DNA from: Serilophus lunatus
Taxonomy: Eukaryota > Chordata > Aves > Passeriformes > Eurylaimidae
DNA: 64,000 bases
Assembly: GCA_013399895.1 (NCBI GenBank)
Contig: VXBA01003150.1
Coordinates: 716,875-780,874, forward strand
Direction of reading: 5' to 3'
A model generated the notes under the pieces. That model was not told the DNA's origin. It did no database searches and worked only from the letters and a program-made list of their open reading frames with translations. The position numbers and the translations under genes were made by a program. Positions 23,486 to 37,594 of the stretch are shown piece by piece. Within the stretch, counting starts at the first letter, position 1. The number at the start of each line of letters is the position of its first letter.

Positions 23486-26400
23486 GTAAGTCAGATGCCT
23501 TGGAGTCTAGTTTATTGTTTTTAAGTCAAAACATTGCAGTCCAACCAGTTATAATACTTGTATTTTTTCCCCTAAAAAGCTGATGTGCAGAATTTAAAAT
23601 CCTGGGCACTCCCAGTGCCTATGTCCAGGGTCAAACTGGCCCCACAGCGGGTTCTGCTGAGGGTCAGTAGGAAGCTGGTGTGGGGGATGCTCCATTGTTT
23701 TTCAGTCTGTGTGTTTTTCTGAGGATTTGGCTTAAGAGTTCAGCACTTCAGCGCATGTATGCAGGTCCTGCAGTGCTTCCTGTTTGCCAGTAGTTATGTT
23801 TTCAGTGCAGCATAGATCTTGCACACCTTAGAACTTCATACGGCCACAGCTGTGTATGAGGTGCTAGGAAAGTTTACCTCTGGTTTTTCATATAGGTCTC
23901 TTCCTTTCCCCCACACCACCACCTTCACACCCTGCATCTCATTTCCACACAAGTGGGAATAAATAGGGAGAAATAATGGTTAGTTGCTATTTATTACCAC
24001 AGCTAAAGAATAAAATCCTTTATTAATGCAACATATGACTAAAGTTTCCTGACACAAGCAGCTTTCTGATTCAGAGTTCTCCAACATCCCCTTCTCCAGC
24101 TCAGACAAATTGATTATTTCCTCCCACCAGCAGATGTAGATAGGAACAATTGGAGCTGTGATAACATTATCTTTAATAGGGGCCATCTGGGTCACACACC
24201 TTCTCTTTCCTGTCTGTAAACAGCGGCAAAGGATGGTCCTGTGGGCTGCCAGCAGGGAGTCGCAGCCAAGGGAACTGACTGAAGAGGAGGGAGATGCCAG
24301 TTCAGCAGTTATCTTCAGCTGCCAGGGATGGAGGGAATTAAAGGAGGCTTGCAGAGAGATGCAGAGTAGCAGAGAGAGAGAAAGTCGTGAGCAGAAAACT
24401 TGAAATGCCTCTTTTAATCTGTCTGGTAAGGTGAGAATCAGGAATTGGACAGCTCTGGATCAGCTGCATTCTGAGTCCACTGCTGAAGGTGTCTATGCTC
24501 AAGTTGCAACACAGCTTAAAGGAAGTAGCCTTTGGAGATTGCCTTACTAGCTCCTGCTGGGAAATAGTTTTTTTACACTGTTGTGATGCACAGGGTGAAC
24601 TTAATCTGCAGGGACTATTTTTGCCAGTTGTCTGAGGTTTTTAAGCCAGCATTCCAGTGCCAGTGGGTTGAGCAAGTACAATAAGTCAGGCAATGCAAAG
24701 GGGGAAAATTCTATTCCGTTTTTTCAGCATGATCCATTAAAATCGTCTTGAAATAGAAGTTTTCCCCAAAGTTTTATGAAGATGAGTCTTGCATGACTGT
24801 TGCCATAAATTAAAATGGGAAGTTTGTTCACATCTTTTGCTTTCAATAAGGTTTTCACTTTGGAAGTTGAGATTTTTCCTGAAAGTTTCAAGTGTGCTTA
24901 TGCTCAAAAGGGTTCAAGATACTTTGCTTAGTGTAACAGTGAAGACCAAACAGTCAGGAAGCACAAGGAAGGAGTTTGTCAGCAAACAGGCCCTTTTTCC
25001 AATTGTACGTGAAAACTTCTGGGTGTAAAAGCTGTGCCAGCAATGATATGTGGTGTTAGTTTTTCCAGCTCAGTCAACTTGGAGGTGACTGGTTATAGTG
25101 AGGTGCTTGGCTCCTGAGTATGTGACAGGCAAGGGAAAGAATTTGTGTTCGTGTCATAGTTCTACAGGCTAGTGCCAGAGAGTGCTTCTAATGATCAAGT
25201 GATGTCAGTTAACTGCATCGTAGTGGTTTCAAGCCCCCTTTTCTCTCCAAAATGTAGGCTTTTGAATATTCCATTGGTGACAAACAGCTGTGGGAAAATG
25301 CACAGAACATAAGTTCTCAGTTTCAGAAAATGGCAGTGTGGTGGTGTCTTCTGTGCCATATCCTAAGTGAAAGTTAACTACTTCAGAAGGGAAGGAGAGG
25401 AAGAACACATGTATGTATATCCTCTCTAACAAGGGCTCTTGGGAAAGTAGTAATATATATGTAAAAATATATATGTGTTTGTGTATGTTGTACTTTTATG
25501 AGCAACTTCCTTACCGGCCAATGCTTCAAGTTCAACTGAGATGCCTCTGGGCTCAGTTGGTCTCTTTGAATGTTATTCCACCCATAGTAGTTCAGTGTGT
25601 CTTTGCCGCATAGCCACGTTAATTTAGGTACAATGTCACACCAGTACTCTTGTTTTTCTAAATTTGTCTGTAGTCAAGCTGATAGATGGAGTCAAATAGA
25701 CCTTTGGAGAAAAGGCAGGAGATTTTTGAGCATTTGGCTGTTTTAAAGGTGACTTTGTCATTTGAGCAAAACAGGAATTGGAGAAAGGGATATGAAATCT
25801 AGTAGTGACAAGGCTGTATGTATGTTCGTGGCAAGCTTCTCTTATTTGGAAGCAGCAAGATGGAAGAAAATGCTAAGGCATTCACTGGCTGCATTTTTGA
25901 AATGGACAGTGGAAATTGGCTTTTTGGGTGGATGAGAGGTGGGAGAGCATAAGCTCAAGAATTTTGAAGGTGAACAAGAGAGAGCTTCCCTCTGATCTAA
26001 AAGGAGGATGATATGGTTAGAGATACAAGGAATCTGGAAGGTGTGGATTGCAAGAAGGGGAGAGTTTGAGAAAATTTGTGATGACTTCTAAACAGCAGAC
26101 CTAGTAGCTCAATGATGATTGTGTTCTTGAAGATATAAGTAAGGGGGGAGCTCAAGAGAGCTAACTGGGACAGGAACAAGAGCAGAGGTTGAGGTAAGAG
26201 CCAAAAGTAGAAAAGCAGAAACTAGAATTATGAACTGGAGGTTTAATTACAATGAAAAACAGAGCTGAGGGGAGGAAAACCAAAGTATCAAACTGAGGCT
26301 GCTGGGGATGTCTGGTAGAGCAGGGACCTGGGGGCTGGCAAGAGTCAGGCCCAGCCCTCCCTGTCAGTTGGCAGAATGGCTCTTGCTCAGGTGAAAGTGG

Positions 26401-28104
26401 TGCAGAAGTGATGCCAAGGTGAAATTTTGGAAGGAGTTTGAAGCTACCCCTGTGCAAAGAAGTGGAGAAGGAAGGAGAGAGCAAATGAAGTGTCATCTGG
26501 TGGATGAGAAGCTGCAGAGGGTGTTTTGACAGACAGCTGAGTGACAGTCAAGACAAGTGCTCTCAAAGCTCAGGGAGAGAGTGCATGCAAACACGGTTCG
26601 AAAACTAGTTTATAACATGAGACCTAGGAGCATATCTGGCTTTCTCTATCTTGTTGTTATAAGTTACAGAGGCTTTCCAAATTCTAGCTGTGTATTTTAA
26701 CTGTTTTATCCTCTTCCCATCTTTGTCTGTTAAAATGAATATGAATACTGAAGATGGGGTTTGGTGTCTGTAGGAGGCATACCAACAATTTATAGATTCC
26801 ATTTTCTGAGAATGTTTTACCTGTTGCTGTGACAGAAAATCTTGAGATTCCTGTAAACAGAGTTGAGTGAGGAATGAGAACTATAATTTTAGCTGTTCTT
26901 TTTCTGGCTCATTTAATTACCCTGGTATTCACCATCTTCCCTTAATAGGAAGTAATTTTCCTGTTCAAACAGTGAAAGGGAAAAGCAAATGAGTAGTGGG
27001 AGGCGGGTAATGTAATTTTAAAGCCCCAACAGTCAGATGGTAGGCTTGTGAGACAAAACCTTAAACTATTATTAACCAATTAAAATGAAGTTCTGACCTA
27101 CTTTTGTGCCACTGATATTCCTTTAAGTCAATGCAACCACCTTAGTGACACAAGGTATCTGGAGGATCCTTGCAGAAGTCCAGTGAGGCCTGGGTGCCTT
27201 GCCAAGGACAGAGCTGCAGGTTCTTTATCTGTCTGATGAAGATGGCTTGTCAATAAAGGTGCAATGAGGAAAGACCCCTGATAACAGAATGTGCCAGACT
27301 TGAATTGCAGGTCAATGACAAAGTGCTGCTTTGTGTTCTTCCTGAGTGATGTTTCTGATGGTCTTTTTTTTTTAATCTTGCCTCTGTACTGCTCACTTAG
27401 GGCTCTGTTTATGATGGAAGTGAAATGTGAGTTTGAATAATTTGAAACATGAGATTTTTCTGTTTGATCTCCATTGCTGTACCTCCTAGTTCTTTTGTTC
27501 CTCTGAGAATATTTAGGGAACTCCAGGAACATATGTGTTCCTAGGTAGCAGATTGGAATTTGTACTGCACACCCCAGAATGCCCATTTATATCGTCAAGT
27601 AAGTCAGTACTCCTCCGGTGCACCAGCTGTATTTATGCTTGAAGTAAGCTGTGTCTTGCCAGAAAGTGGTTAACACTCTAAGGATCTGTATTAGCCCAAA
27701 TGCTCTTATTCATAGTTTCTAAGGATCCCTGACCATGGAAGGTATGGAAGGGATTTTCTATATTCTTGAGCCTGTAATTTAAAAAGTTTGCTTGAATTCT
27801 TAAGCATTTATTTTCATTTTGATTTTATATTTCTTGTTATGGACGTCCTAAACTGAGTGAAGCTGTTCCACAGAGGTATTAATAGTGCCATCTTTACTAG
27901 TTTAACTCCTTAAATTCTCAGCCAAAACACCCAGGTCCTGGTGAAACTGAGTTTATCTTTGTCACAGTTGTACATCAGCTACCATACCAGCATCCTCCTC
28001 TGAGCATAAGCTGAACTGTTTTGCCTTGTTTTCGTTTTGTATTTAGTCAATGTTGTCTTATTTCTGATTCTTACTTCTGCGTGGTACTTCTGTCTAAGTG
28101 CTGG

Positions 28105-28240
28105 TGCCAGTTACACTTCTCTGTGGTTATTAAGGTCTATCAGTAATCTACTTACTGTGCTAAGACCACTAATGAAGATATTAAATAAAATGATTACAAA
28201 ACTAGTGCCTGAGGAATGCCATTAGTGCACCCTCTCTGTT
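28105..28240 (-). mobile_element. Ancient CR1/L3-type LINE remnant, antisense
   Basis: The + strand contains CTAATGAAGATATTAAATAA, AATGATTAC, and GCCTGAGGAATGCCATTAGT. This is a decayed match to the CR1-family reverse-strand segment reading AATGAAGATATTAAATAAAA...GACCCCTGAGGAACTCCACT, which encodes part of the reverse transcriptase on the minus strand. The match fades on both sides. Only this conserved block is recognisable. Confidence 0.5.
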
Positions 28241-30716
28241 TTGCCACTGCTGCTTTCAACATGCAAGCCATTGTCATCTTTTTTATTTAACTCTTCATTT
28301 ACCTTCCTGTGCTTCTACTGGTCCTTGTCTTTCTTCAGTTTATTTGCTTGCATGCTTTACTGAGGGCTGAGAAAATAGGTTTGCTGTGTTTTCTTCTTCT
28401 AGAAAATTGGGGACTGTACAGCCAATTAGATGGATTTGGTCCATCTTTTTGAGATTCATGCCATGTTTTACTATAATTTTTTATTTACCAACAAAGATTG
28501 GATTATTTTTGGTGTCTTTAAATGTACTGAAATACTTCCATGCTACTAGGTCAGATGAACAGTAGTTAGTTGTCGTTTTTTCACCTTCTGCTTTCTCATA
28601 TGCTACTCATATAGTTGCTTTTGTTTCAATCCTTTGGAACCACTCCAGAGCATGGATACATTTATTCAGAACACTTTTATCACCATCCTGTCATGTCCTA
28701 TGTCATGTTCTGGTTAGTTGAATTTTGTTTCTAGAGATACGGATTCAGGGATTTTGTTTCTTTTTAAGGCTTTAGTAAGAGTAGAGAGGCAGCTTTCCCT
28801 CACCTCAGCACATTAAACTCTGAAGAGTCATCTGGTATCTATGCCACTCCACTAAGCTCCTTCTGATCAGGCATATTTCAGGTGTGATTCCTTATAATCT
28901 AGAACACAAAGGTAAGGCAGGCTAGATGAATTTAAGAGGTCAAGGTAATTATTAATTTCTCTCTGAGTGCCAGAAGAAGCCTGAAATTAGCGTAGTTATG
29001 GACTCCTGCAAATCTCACTCCATGAGTTCTGGATTTGAATTCAGGTACACGTTGATGTATCTGTACTCATCTTTGTTCACCAACTTGCTTTGCACTCACC
29101 GTCCGGCTCTCTATTCTTCCTGAAAGCTGGAGCCAACTGTTCATGTAATGTTTGGGGCTATTCCTGTATTATCTTTAATATTATCCTACACTTGCTACAC
29201 AGGATCCCAATTTCTCTTCTTTTTTATGTATTCTCAAAATACATTTCATTCTTTGGCATGCTGACAAGAAATGCTAAGCATCCTTTATTATCAAGTCCTG
29301 GGGCTTTTCACAACTCGGCAGTCTTTACAAATTACTCTATAAATTTATCATCCTGAAGCCATAAAAAATGCTTAGAGTTGTACAACATTTTATACTGTAA
29401 TTTATACTAATGCAGCTTGATGTAGTATTCTTTGTATTATATGTTAGTTTTCCTGCTTTGAAATAGCTGGACCATAACCTCAATCAGAAGGATTGTCAGA
29501 CCTCCTCAGCACAGCAAGGGCAGGAGCTTTTATCATTCTTGTTTAAAGGGAATTTTACTTAAAATGTTCTGCCTATTCCAGAGGTTCTCCATATGTGTTG
29601 GGTAGGAGCTGCATAGGAATACAGTTCTCCTGTGTGGGAAAAAAATCTCTGCTGCATGCTTGAGCCGTGGACCTCTTGCAAGGACTTTGTCAGACATGAT
29701 AGAAAGTAAAAAGCAAAGACATCTTGCAGCTGCTGCAAAAAAACCTGTCTGCCTTGAAGTACTGATCACGTTCTCTAGGCCAAGATGTTTGCTGAAGCTG
29801 TGAGTCAGACTCACTGTGCTCCTCTTCCTCTTTTAGAGCCTTGCCTGTGTTCCAGCCACCTTCTCCTGACTTCTTTCTGCTTGTTTTTCCAGTACCTTCT
29901 AGTAGTGCAGCACCAGAGAGAGTTATTATCTCCACCCTCAGCTTGAGAAATAATGAGCCAATTGTTTTACCTTTGCAGCCATGTTCATTTCAGACCATTT
30001 TAAATGCCTTTCAATTCATCCTTGGAAGGGACTGTTTCATCATTTTGTCTCACTGGGAACAGTGGTTTCAGGCTGAAGTAATGCTTTCTAATTGAAAGGC
30101 AACTTTGTTCTTCTGTTGCCTAAAATCAAAATAAGGAATAAAAGCCACAAAACAGATTAATAGAGGTAAAGGAAAAGAGCAGCTTTACTGATGAAGTCTC
30201 ATAATCCAAAGAGGAAAAAACCAACAATCTCTCTATATTTATAACTTTCTTAGCTACCATCCATCATTTCATCCAACCCAAGTTCACCTAAAACCTATGT
30301 CCCTAAAGTACCCAGTGAGAGTGCTCTGTGCCCTTCCAGGACCTGTCCCCCCCTTTCTAAGTGGGTCCAGGAGTTGTCGGCCTATGGTTCATCTTGCTAC
30401 CTCCTTATCTGATAGAAAAAATGCAAACATCCAGGAACAGACCTCACGAGAGAAAGAGCCTGTAATTCAAACTATGCAGCTAAAGTAAATTCCCCAAAAA
30501 TATAAAGAAAACCCCTCAGGCATCACTTCCATAAATGATACTTGCTGGAACAAGGAATTTCACAGTCTCTTCTATCTCTTCATGGTTTCTGTCTGATTTC
30601 TGTTCATGCAGCATAGGGATATTATACAGATCAGCCTAAGCATGGCCTTCTCTATGCTTAAAAGCAACTTTACTATTTTTTATTTTCCCTTTAGGCTAAG
30701 TCTTCTAAAGCTTTTA

Positions 30717-30756
30717 TGTTTCTTCCCTGTTGTATATGTTTCTTCCCTGTTGTATT
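30717..30756. repeat. 20-bp tandem duplication
   Basis: The 20-nt unit TGTTTCTTCCCTGTTGTATA is present twice head to tail, with one difference at the last base of the second copy. It sits in a T-rich intronic stretch and interrupts no recognised feature. Confidence 0.85.
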
Positions 30757-31408
30757 CCAGTATACTTCTTCCTCCTCCTTCTCTTTCCTTTGCAGTTGCA
30801 CAAACATTATTAGCTGTCCAGTGCTCATGAGCAGCTCTGTAAAAATTGTTTTGAGGAAGGAGGATTTTTTTGTTAAGAGAAATATGTTTCAATTTTGGTT
30901 TGTTTTTCAAACTCATCGAGGTGTGGATAAAGAGCATAAAAACCTTCTACTCTTAACAGCTATTGCTCTCTCCACATGTATTTAAACTCCCTAGTATACA
31001 ATATAGACCATTTAAACTCAGTGAAATGATGAGCAGACTGGTTTAAATGTACTTTGGTGCTACCTATCTTTGTTTACAACTCAGCATCATCTACAGTCTC
31101 TTGAGAAAGGAAAATGCACCTAGAAATTCAGCTCTCCTGAGGCTAGTACTTACCAGAAGTGAAATGCTGGTGGCCTGGCTGTGCCAGCTAAGAAGCATTG
31201 CTGAAGGGAAAATTACAATGGAGACATTGGTGATTTCTTGGGAAGCATAGGTGCACACACAGGAGCTTCAGTTGCTCTTAGTATTTGACAGGTGCTGATG
31301 AAGAGTTATCTGTAAGCTGAGCCTGACCTTTCTGGTGTAAGCCCAGACCTGAGTTCCTTGGACCTTAGGATAAAGGGTGGCAGCCAGGCTTTCTGGGGGG
31401 ATGTTTCT

Positions 31409-31410
<2 letters not shown>

Positions 31411-31447
<37 letters not shown>

Positions 31448-31480
31448 GTCTGGCTATCTATCTATCTATCTATCTATCTA
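31411..31480. repeat. Compound tetranucleotide microsatellite (TGTC)n/(TATC)n
   Basis: About seven to eight units of TGTC are followed by an interrupted junction (TATCTGTCTGGC) and then about six units of TATC. Compound arrays of this kind typically vary in length between individuals. Confidence 0.95.
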
Positions 31481-34400
31481 GAATGTTTTCTAATCTCTTA
31501 GTCAAAAGGAAGTTATGCAGTCCACAACATGTGTGTCTTCAAGAGAAACTTTCAAAAGAATCTGCTTCCTTCATCTTAACTTTCTCTGTATCTAGTAGTT
31601 ATTAAAAGAACCAAAAAAAAAAGTATTTGTAGTACTGTCAGATACTGATATTTTGATTGTATATATAATGTTGTAATTAAGCACTGAAAACTTGAGAAGT
31701 GAAGTTGCACCACTCTTGTGCCCCACCTTCTGCTTACCTGGGCTCTACTGGCTGTAAAGCTGCAGTATTTCTGTATTCTGGATTAACTGGAGTGTTCTCC
31801 ATGGATGGCTTATCCATTCCATTCCTCCTGTGATGTCCTGTGATGTAGGATTAATCCTACAGGATTAATTGAGCTGTCAGTTCAATAACTGGGCTAGAGC
31901 TGACCCAGCTCACTCAAAGAAACATTAAAATTCTTCCGTATAAAGTCTAAAAAACTAAAAGGGTTTCTGGGTCTGATTTGCCTATTCCAGAAGTGAGCCA
32001 GAAGTTTTGTGAACCACTTAGTAATTTTCCCATACCTCTCACTACTGGAATTTCCTCTATAGCCTTTTAACCTGTCTTTTTGACATTTCCATGAAATAAA
32101 GCAAGGCAGGTTATTCTGAATGCTCATTCTCCTGCATTCTTATATTTCTGTGACTTGCTTTTCTTCTTTGTGGCACTAATCCTCTCATGTCGCACATTTT
32201 CTGTTCAACTTTTCTCCTCTGCTAATCTCTGGATTTGTTCTGCTGCCCTTCTTAATCCATAGGAGCCTTGGTGACCTCAGGAGACATCCTTGGCAAAAGG
32301 CTTTTCTGGATTTGGGTAACATTGATTATTTCTCCTGCAGTGCTGAAAATCAGTGATTGACTTTCAGACTGTCCCTGAATAAGACTGAGCTGCTTAACCA
32401 GTTGCCTTCCAAAACCTGTTCACTGCAGACCAGCCCTAATGGGACATGAACTTTCAGTTTAATGCCATGCTCACAAATGGCTGTTCCTGTATCTTTGCAA
32501 GTTCTGGAAAGAACTTTCTGCAGCTGCCAAAGTATTGTACAGGAGATAAAGAGATAAACCAAGCTGAGTTATATATTTCTAGAATTTATTTTTGTGTGTG
32601 TGTGTTTGGCTGTAAGTCAAAAACAAAATTCCAATAACAATGTTCCAGTCCTGGGTAAAATAGAAAAACTGAAAATTTTTTTTGTGAAGAACTTTAGCCA
32701 TAGCCCAAAGACGGGATTTCTTGTTTTGCATTTAAAGAAGTGAAGGGGCAAAACTTGGTGCCAACAGGAGGGTCATGCTCAGAGGAGATACGGATACCAG
32801 AGTCAGGGTGGTGAGGAGAGAAGTGAGGGGGGCAATGGAGAGGTTTGAGTAACTGAACACAGTAACTTATCCCAGCATTGTTCTGAGTAGGAATCAATTC
32901 AGTGTCTGTTCCTGTTCCTGCACAGGTGACAGCAATGCTGGCTCACTGTTTGCTTCTGTGGCAGGGGGCAGAGGAGCCTGTGGGGAAGTGATGCTTGCCA
33001 AGGTCCTGAGGGATTGCATGACTTCAGGAGAAGCCTCAAATGTGCAAAAACTACTCGGCTTGTGTAGTAGCTGGGGAAGTGATCTGTAAATGGTGTCCGT
33101 GTATGTTATTGCTTTTTTTACACTACAAGTACCGAGATTTCTTTTTCCTTATTTTATCTAGAATACAGCTAGATGTGAAAACTTCCCAGATATTTCAGAG
33201 ATCATACTTAGCTTCCAGGGAAGTAGCAATGTGTGACTCCTGAAAATGGGCAAAGTGCTCACACATACTTTGTGACAATATGTGCTAAGCAGAATGCAAA
33301 GTAATCTGCTCTGGCACCAGTGCAAGAAAACACAAAGAAACCATCTGTTAAACCCAGAATCTTCTCCTCTGGTGTTAAAGTTTCAGTATCTGGGAAAATG
33401 GGAACCCACCAGGGCTTCATAGGCTGTGTTATGCTGCTCCTCACCTTTAGGCTTGTCTTGCTGCCTTGGTTGTTGCTGGTATTTGAGATTCTGAATGATG
33501 TGTCTGTGTGGGACTTACTTTCCTTCTCCTTTGGTTTCTATTATCTAAGCTGAGCAGAACAACAGCAGATCAGGGTTAGTGTTCTGCAGTTGTAGAAAGC
33601 GTAAGCTCTTTGGTCAGTCTTTAATTTCCTCAGTTCCGAGAAGACCAGCGAAAAGGTAGGGTATTTTCAAGCTACATTTCCTTCCTGCTTGGGAAAGAGT
33701 TCCCATCTGACGTGGCAGCTGCTACTGGTGCTGCAGTGCCCTCTCTTCTCTTCAGTGTGAGGGGAGAGCTGAGGGGGGAAGTCTCCTCACCACAGCGGAT
33801 TTCCTTTCTCAGGCTGCCGATGCTGCCACAGCAACAGGATGCGCAGGTTAATTTGGTGCTGGGGAAGGGGAATGTGGAGAGACAAAACAGCCTCTTGGTG
33901 TGCTTTTTGCTCCTTCTTTACAGCCCTTTGATGGTCAGACCCCTGTTTGCTCTTTGCAGTGGGTCAGGGCTGGTGTTTCTGCTGTCCACAGAGGGGCCAC
34001 ATTCTCTCTGTGTCCTTTCACCCCATAGGCAGCAGCAGCAAGTGCTGAATACTTGCACTATCTGGGGATAATGGAAACCCATATCATTTTCTTGGCTCAG
34101 ACAGAGAGATGAGAAGAAACTCTCTTAAATATCTGACTGTTTATTTAATTTCAATACATTAATACTTTAGGAGCTATAGAGAGCCTGCGTATCAGAGAAA
34201 ATACCAAGGAGCATAATGTCTTTCCCCATGAGGAAATGTGTACCAGTATATACTTTGCCACCTTCCGTGAGCTCTGACAGGGAGTCATTTTTGTCAGTTT
34301 GGTGCTTGCATAGACCTGACGGCAGGATTTGTGAGTGTATAGTCCTGGTGGAGGGATGGGACAGGACTGGACTGCTCCTGCAGGATTAAATTTGGGAAAG

Positions 34401-36514
34401 GAGGATGTGCTGGACTTGTTTGGTCATGTAGATTTGTCTTGGTTTGTCCCAAGAGTACTCAGGCTTCTGTGCCGTTCTGTTCTGTCACTCTTGCTCTGCA
34501 TGAGTAAGTCTTATATGTATGGATGGACATGCAAAATTGTTTTCCTGATTTCTTTTGGGAGATTTGCTCACTTTCTTTCAAAAACAAGCACCTGCCCTCC
34601 TGTAGTTAGAATATTCTCTGTATTTTTATTTTTTACAGTAAGGTGAAGCAGTGAACTTGGCAGTATTGTTTTTTGCTGCTTCACCTCTCCAGAGTGCTTA
34701 AGATATTTTTAGATGCTTTCTTTGAGCTTCTTGGGGAGAGAACAGTGTCCACCAATAGATCAGCTGTCAGGGTTCAGCTTTGTGAAGACTTGGCTTTCTA
34801 ACCTGGAGCTTGTGAGTTTTTTCATTATGACTTGCTCAAGCATTGATGCACAGTGAGGTAAACACTGGGGCTAGGACTGGGGGGAAGATTTTGAAAAGCT
34901 TTATTTTACAAGCCTTTTGATACTACTCTGCGTGATGAAGGTACAGAGTAGAAAATGGCCCAAGCGAAAATCCTGAAGGTCTACATGCAGTGAAGTTTAA
35001 GGAGCTGAATATAAACACCACATATCTTGGGATCAATTCAGCCTTAACTGAGTATCTGAATAACAGAATAGAATAGGTTTGTATAGAAAATTCTGTATAC
35101 AACCTCAGGAGTCAAGGAGCAGACATGTCAGGTTAGGCTGGAGCTGTATGTCCACTTCACAGGGAGGAAAATGGTTAAATTACCACAAAGGGACTTTTGG
35201 ACTATGATTTATGAAATGTGTAGCAGAGCACTGACAGGTCCCTAACAAAAAGTGGCATTTCATGAAGCTTTCTAGCACTCAAGTTAATGGCATAGAAAAC
35301 CATCAGACTTGAGCCTGATGATTTGGTGCTAGTGAGAAGGCTTAGAACAAACCTGTTATTTCTGATTTACCTTCTACCTTAATTCACCTCCTTTGGTTGA
35401 AAGTTTCATGAGCATTTTCCACCTTCAGCATGACAGGCTGCTGTGAAGGGCCATGCACTCCTGTTCTGCTGTTCCTAAGCAGAATATCAAATGAAAAATG
35501 AGACATAGCAAGAACTCAGTGCAGCATCCTGGTGAGTGTAGTTTGTTAGCTGACTGAAGAATGGAAGAAAAATGCTTAAACAATAGGCTTATAAGTATTT
35601 TTATTTTTTCATTAAAAATAATAAAAGTGGTTATAAATAGAAATGGAGAGATTGGTTGTAAATTCCTCAGAGATATAGCATTGGACAGACCTTTCTTTGG
35701 TTCAAATAAAAGAACACATTGGTTATAAAACTTCATGTGAATGATAAACAAAAAACTATTTCTGAAGAAGAGCTTTAAAAACCCCCCAAACAACCAACCC
35801 ACAAATCCTAATCAGACATATTCTGAAATACAGTTTATTATATTGTGGACTGGAAACATTAAACAAAACAAAAGATACATAACTGTGTTTAATCATTAAT
35901 ATAAATGATATTTCTTTTTCCTAAATCCAACATTTGCAGTTGTTTGCCTTGGTTTTGGTTTGTTGTTTGGTTGGGTTCTTTTCCCTGAGTGAACAAATCC
36001 AGATTTTTTTTCACTTGGACACAGTTTTATTTTTAAACACAGCTTCCAGAAATGCATTTGTGTGGGATTGCAGTTGGGACCAGTGGAGAGCCATGGCACT
36101 CTGCCAGGCACTCGCCCTGTCCCTGCAATACAGATGGATTGCCAGCATTCTGAAGAAAAACAACCCCAAAACTTTAAACAAATTATGCTTAATGGAAATA
36201 AACATTTTTTGCCCTTCTGTGTAGTGATCTGGATAATGTGCTGCCTGGGTGTTTCTGGAGGACAGAGGAAGGGGAAAGAAGAGAGGAGGAGAGAGACAGA
36301 GCTTTGTACGTGTATAACTTGCTCGCCAGAGGATTCTCTGGGAAGCCTGTGGGGGGGACTGTGACGTTTCTAAGCTTGGATTGTTTTGTAACTTTCAGCC
36401 AGTCCTTCTATTAAAAGGTGGGCAGGCTAGCTGCAGCAAGCTATGATAAGAGCATGTATCTAGTGGTTGTTTTCTTCCATATATGGATTTGAAAGACCTG
36501 GAAAAGCACGCAGA

Positions 36515-37594
36515 AACACATAATCATTTAGTTTGGAAAAGACCCTTAAAATCAAGTACAACTGTTAACCCAGCACTACCGAATCCACCAATAAACCATG
36601 TTTTAGATGCCACATCTACATGTGTTTTAAGTACTTCCAGGGATGATGACTTTACACTTCCCTGGGTAGCCTGTTCCTGTGCTTGACAACACTTTAGGTG
36701 ATGAAGTTTTTCTAGATATCCAATATAAACCTCCCCTGGAGGAATTTGAGGCCATTTCCTCTTTTCTTATCATCTGTTATTTGGGAGAAGAGACCAAACA
36801 CCACCTGGTTACAACCTCCTTTCAGAGAGTTGTAGAGAGTGTCAGAGAGTTCATGTTCCCCCTGAGTCTCCTCTTCTCCAGGCTAAACAACCCCAGCTCC
36901 CTCAGCTGCTCCTCATAAGACTTGTGCTCCAGACCCTTCACCAGCTCCACTGCCCTTCTCTGGACACTCTCCAGCACCTCAATGTCTGTCTTGCAGTGAG
37001 GGGCCCAGAACTGAACACAGGATATGAGGTGTGGCCTCATCAGTGCTGAGTACAGAGGGATAATCACTTCCCTGGTCCTGCTGGCCACACTATTTCTGGT
37101 ACAGGCCAGGATGCCATTTGCCTTTTTAACTATCTGGGCACGCTGCTGGCTCGTGTTCAGCTGGATGTCGACCAGCACCCCCAGATCCTTCTTCCATCAG
37201 GCAGCTTTCCAACCACTCTGCCTCCAGTCTGTAGCAAGTTTGTTGTGACTCAGGTGCAGGACCCAGCACTTGCCCTTGTTGAACCTCATAGACCATTGGC
37301 CTTGGCCCATCAATCCAACCAGTCCAAATCCCTCTGCAGAGCCTTCCTACCCTCCACTTAGATCAACACTCCCACCCAGCTTGGTGTGATCTGCAAACTG
37401 ACTGAGGGTGTACCCGATACCTTAATCCAAATCACTGATAAAGATACTAAACAGGACTGACTCCAATACGGAGCGTGGGGGAACCTCACTTGTGACCAGT
37501 TGCCTGCTGGATATAATTCCATACTCTCTGGCCCTGGCCATCCAGCCAGTTTTTTCCCAGCAAACAGCACATGCATCCAATTCACATTCATGCC
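36515..37594 (-). mobile_element. Long CR1 LINE fragment (about 1.1 kb), antisense
   Basis: Read on the + strand it shows the CR1 series: TTAACCCAGCACTACC, CAGGGATGATGACT, TGAGGCCATTTCCTCTTTTC, CTCCTCTTCTCCAGGCTAAA, CAACCCCAGCTCCCTCAGC, ACTCTCCAGCACCTCAATG, CCTGCTGGCCACACTATTTC, CCACCCAGCTTGGTGTGATC and CCATCCAGCCAGTTTTTTCC. It lacks the perfect terminal tail repeat at its left (3') end. It covers the 3' untranslated region and the C-terminal part of the reverse-transcriptase frame and is the longest mobile element here. It shares a subfamily look with the copy at 63.3 kb. Confidence 0.95.
36822..37591 (-). pseudogene. CR1 reverse-transcriptase C-terminal region, decayed
   Basis: On the minus strand the 36822-37178 frame reads an intact-looking CR1 pol C-terminal segment (ANGILACTRNSVASRTREVI, PLYSALMRPHLISCVQFW, LESVQRRAVELVKGLEHKS, LRELGLFSLEKRRLRG). 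The more upstream part (37.2-37.6 kb) is split over other frames: one keeps GWMARAREYG-like and SEVPPRSVLESVLFSIFIS-like pieces, another a downstream piece. Frameshifts therefore separate them. The catalytic FADD-type region is out of frame with the C-terminus. It is not expected to make a working enzyme. Confidence 0.85.

Noticed and set aside
27128..27586. 152-codon minus-strand open frame
   Set aside because: Composition and lack of splice sites suggest chance; no domain recognised.
33712..34071. 119-codon plus-strand open frame starting MAAATGAAV
   Set aside because: The first codon is not ATG (it is GTG in context), there is no CpG island, and the Leu-rich part looks like pyrimidine-rich intron.
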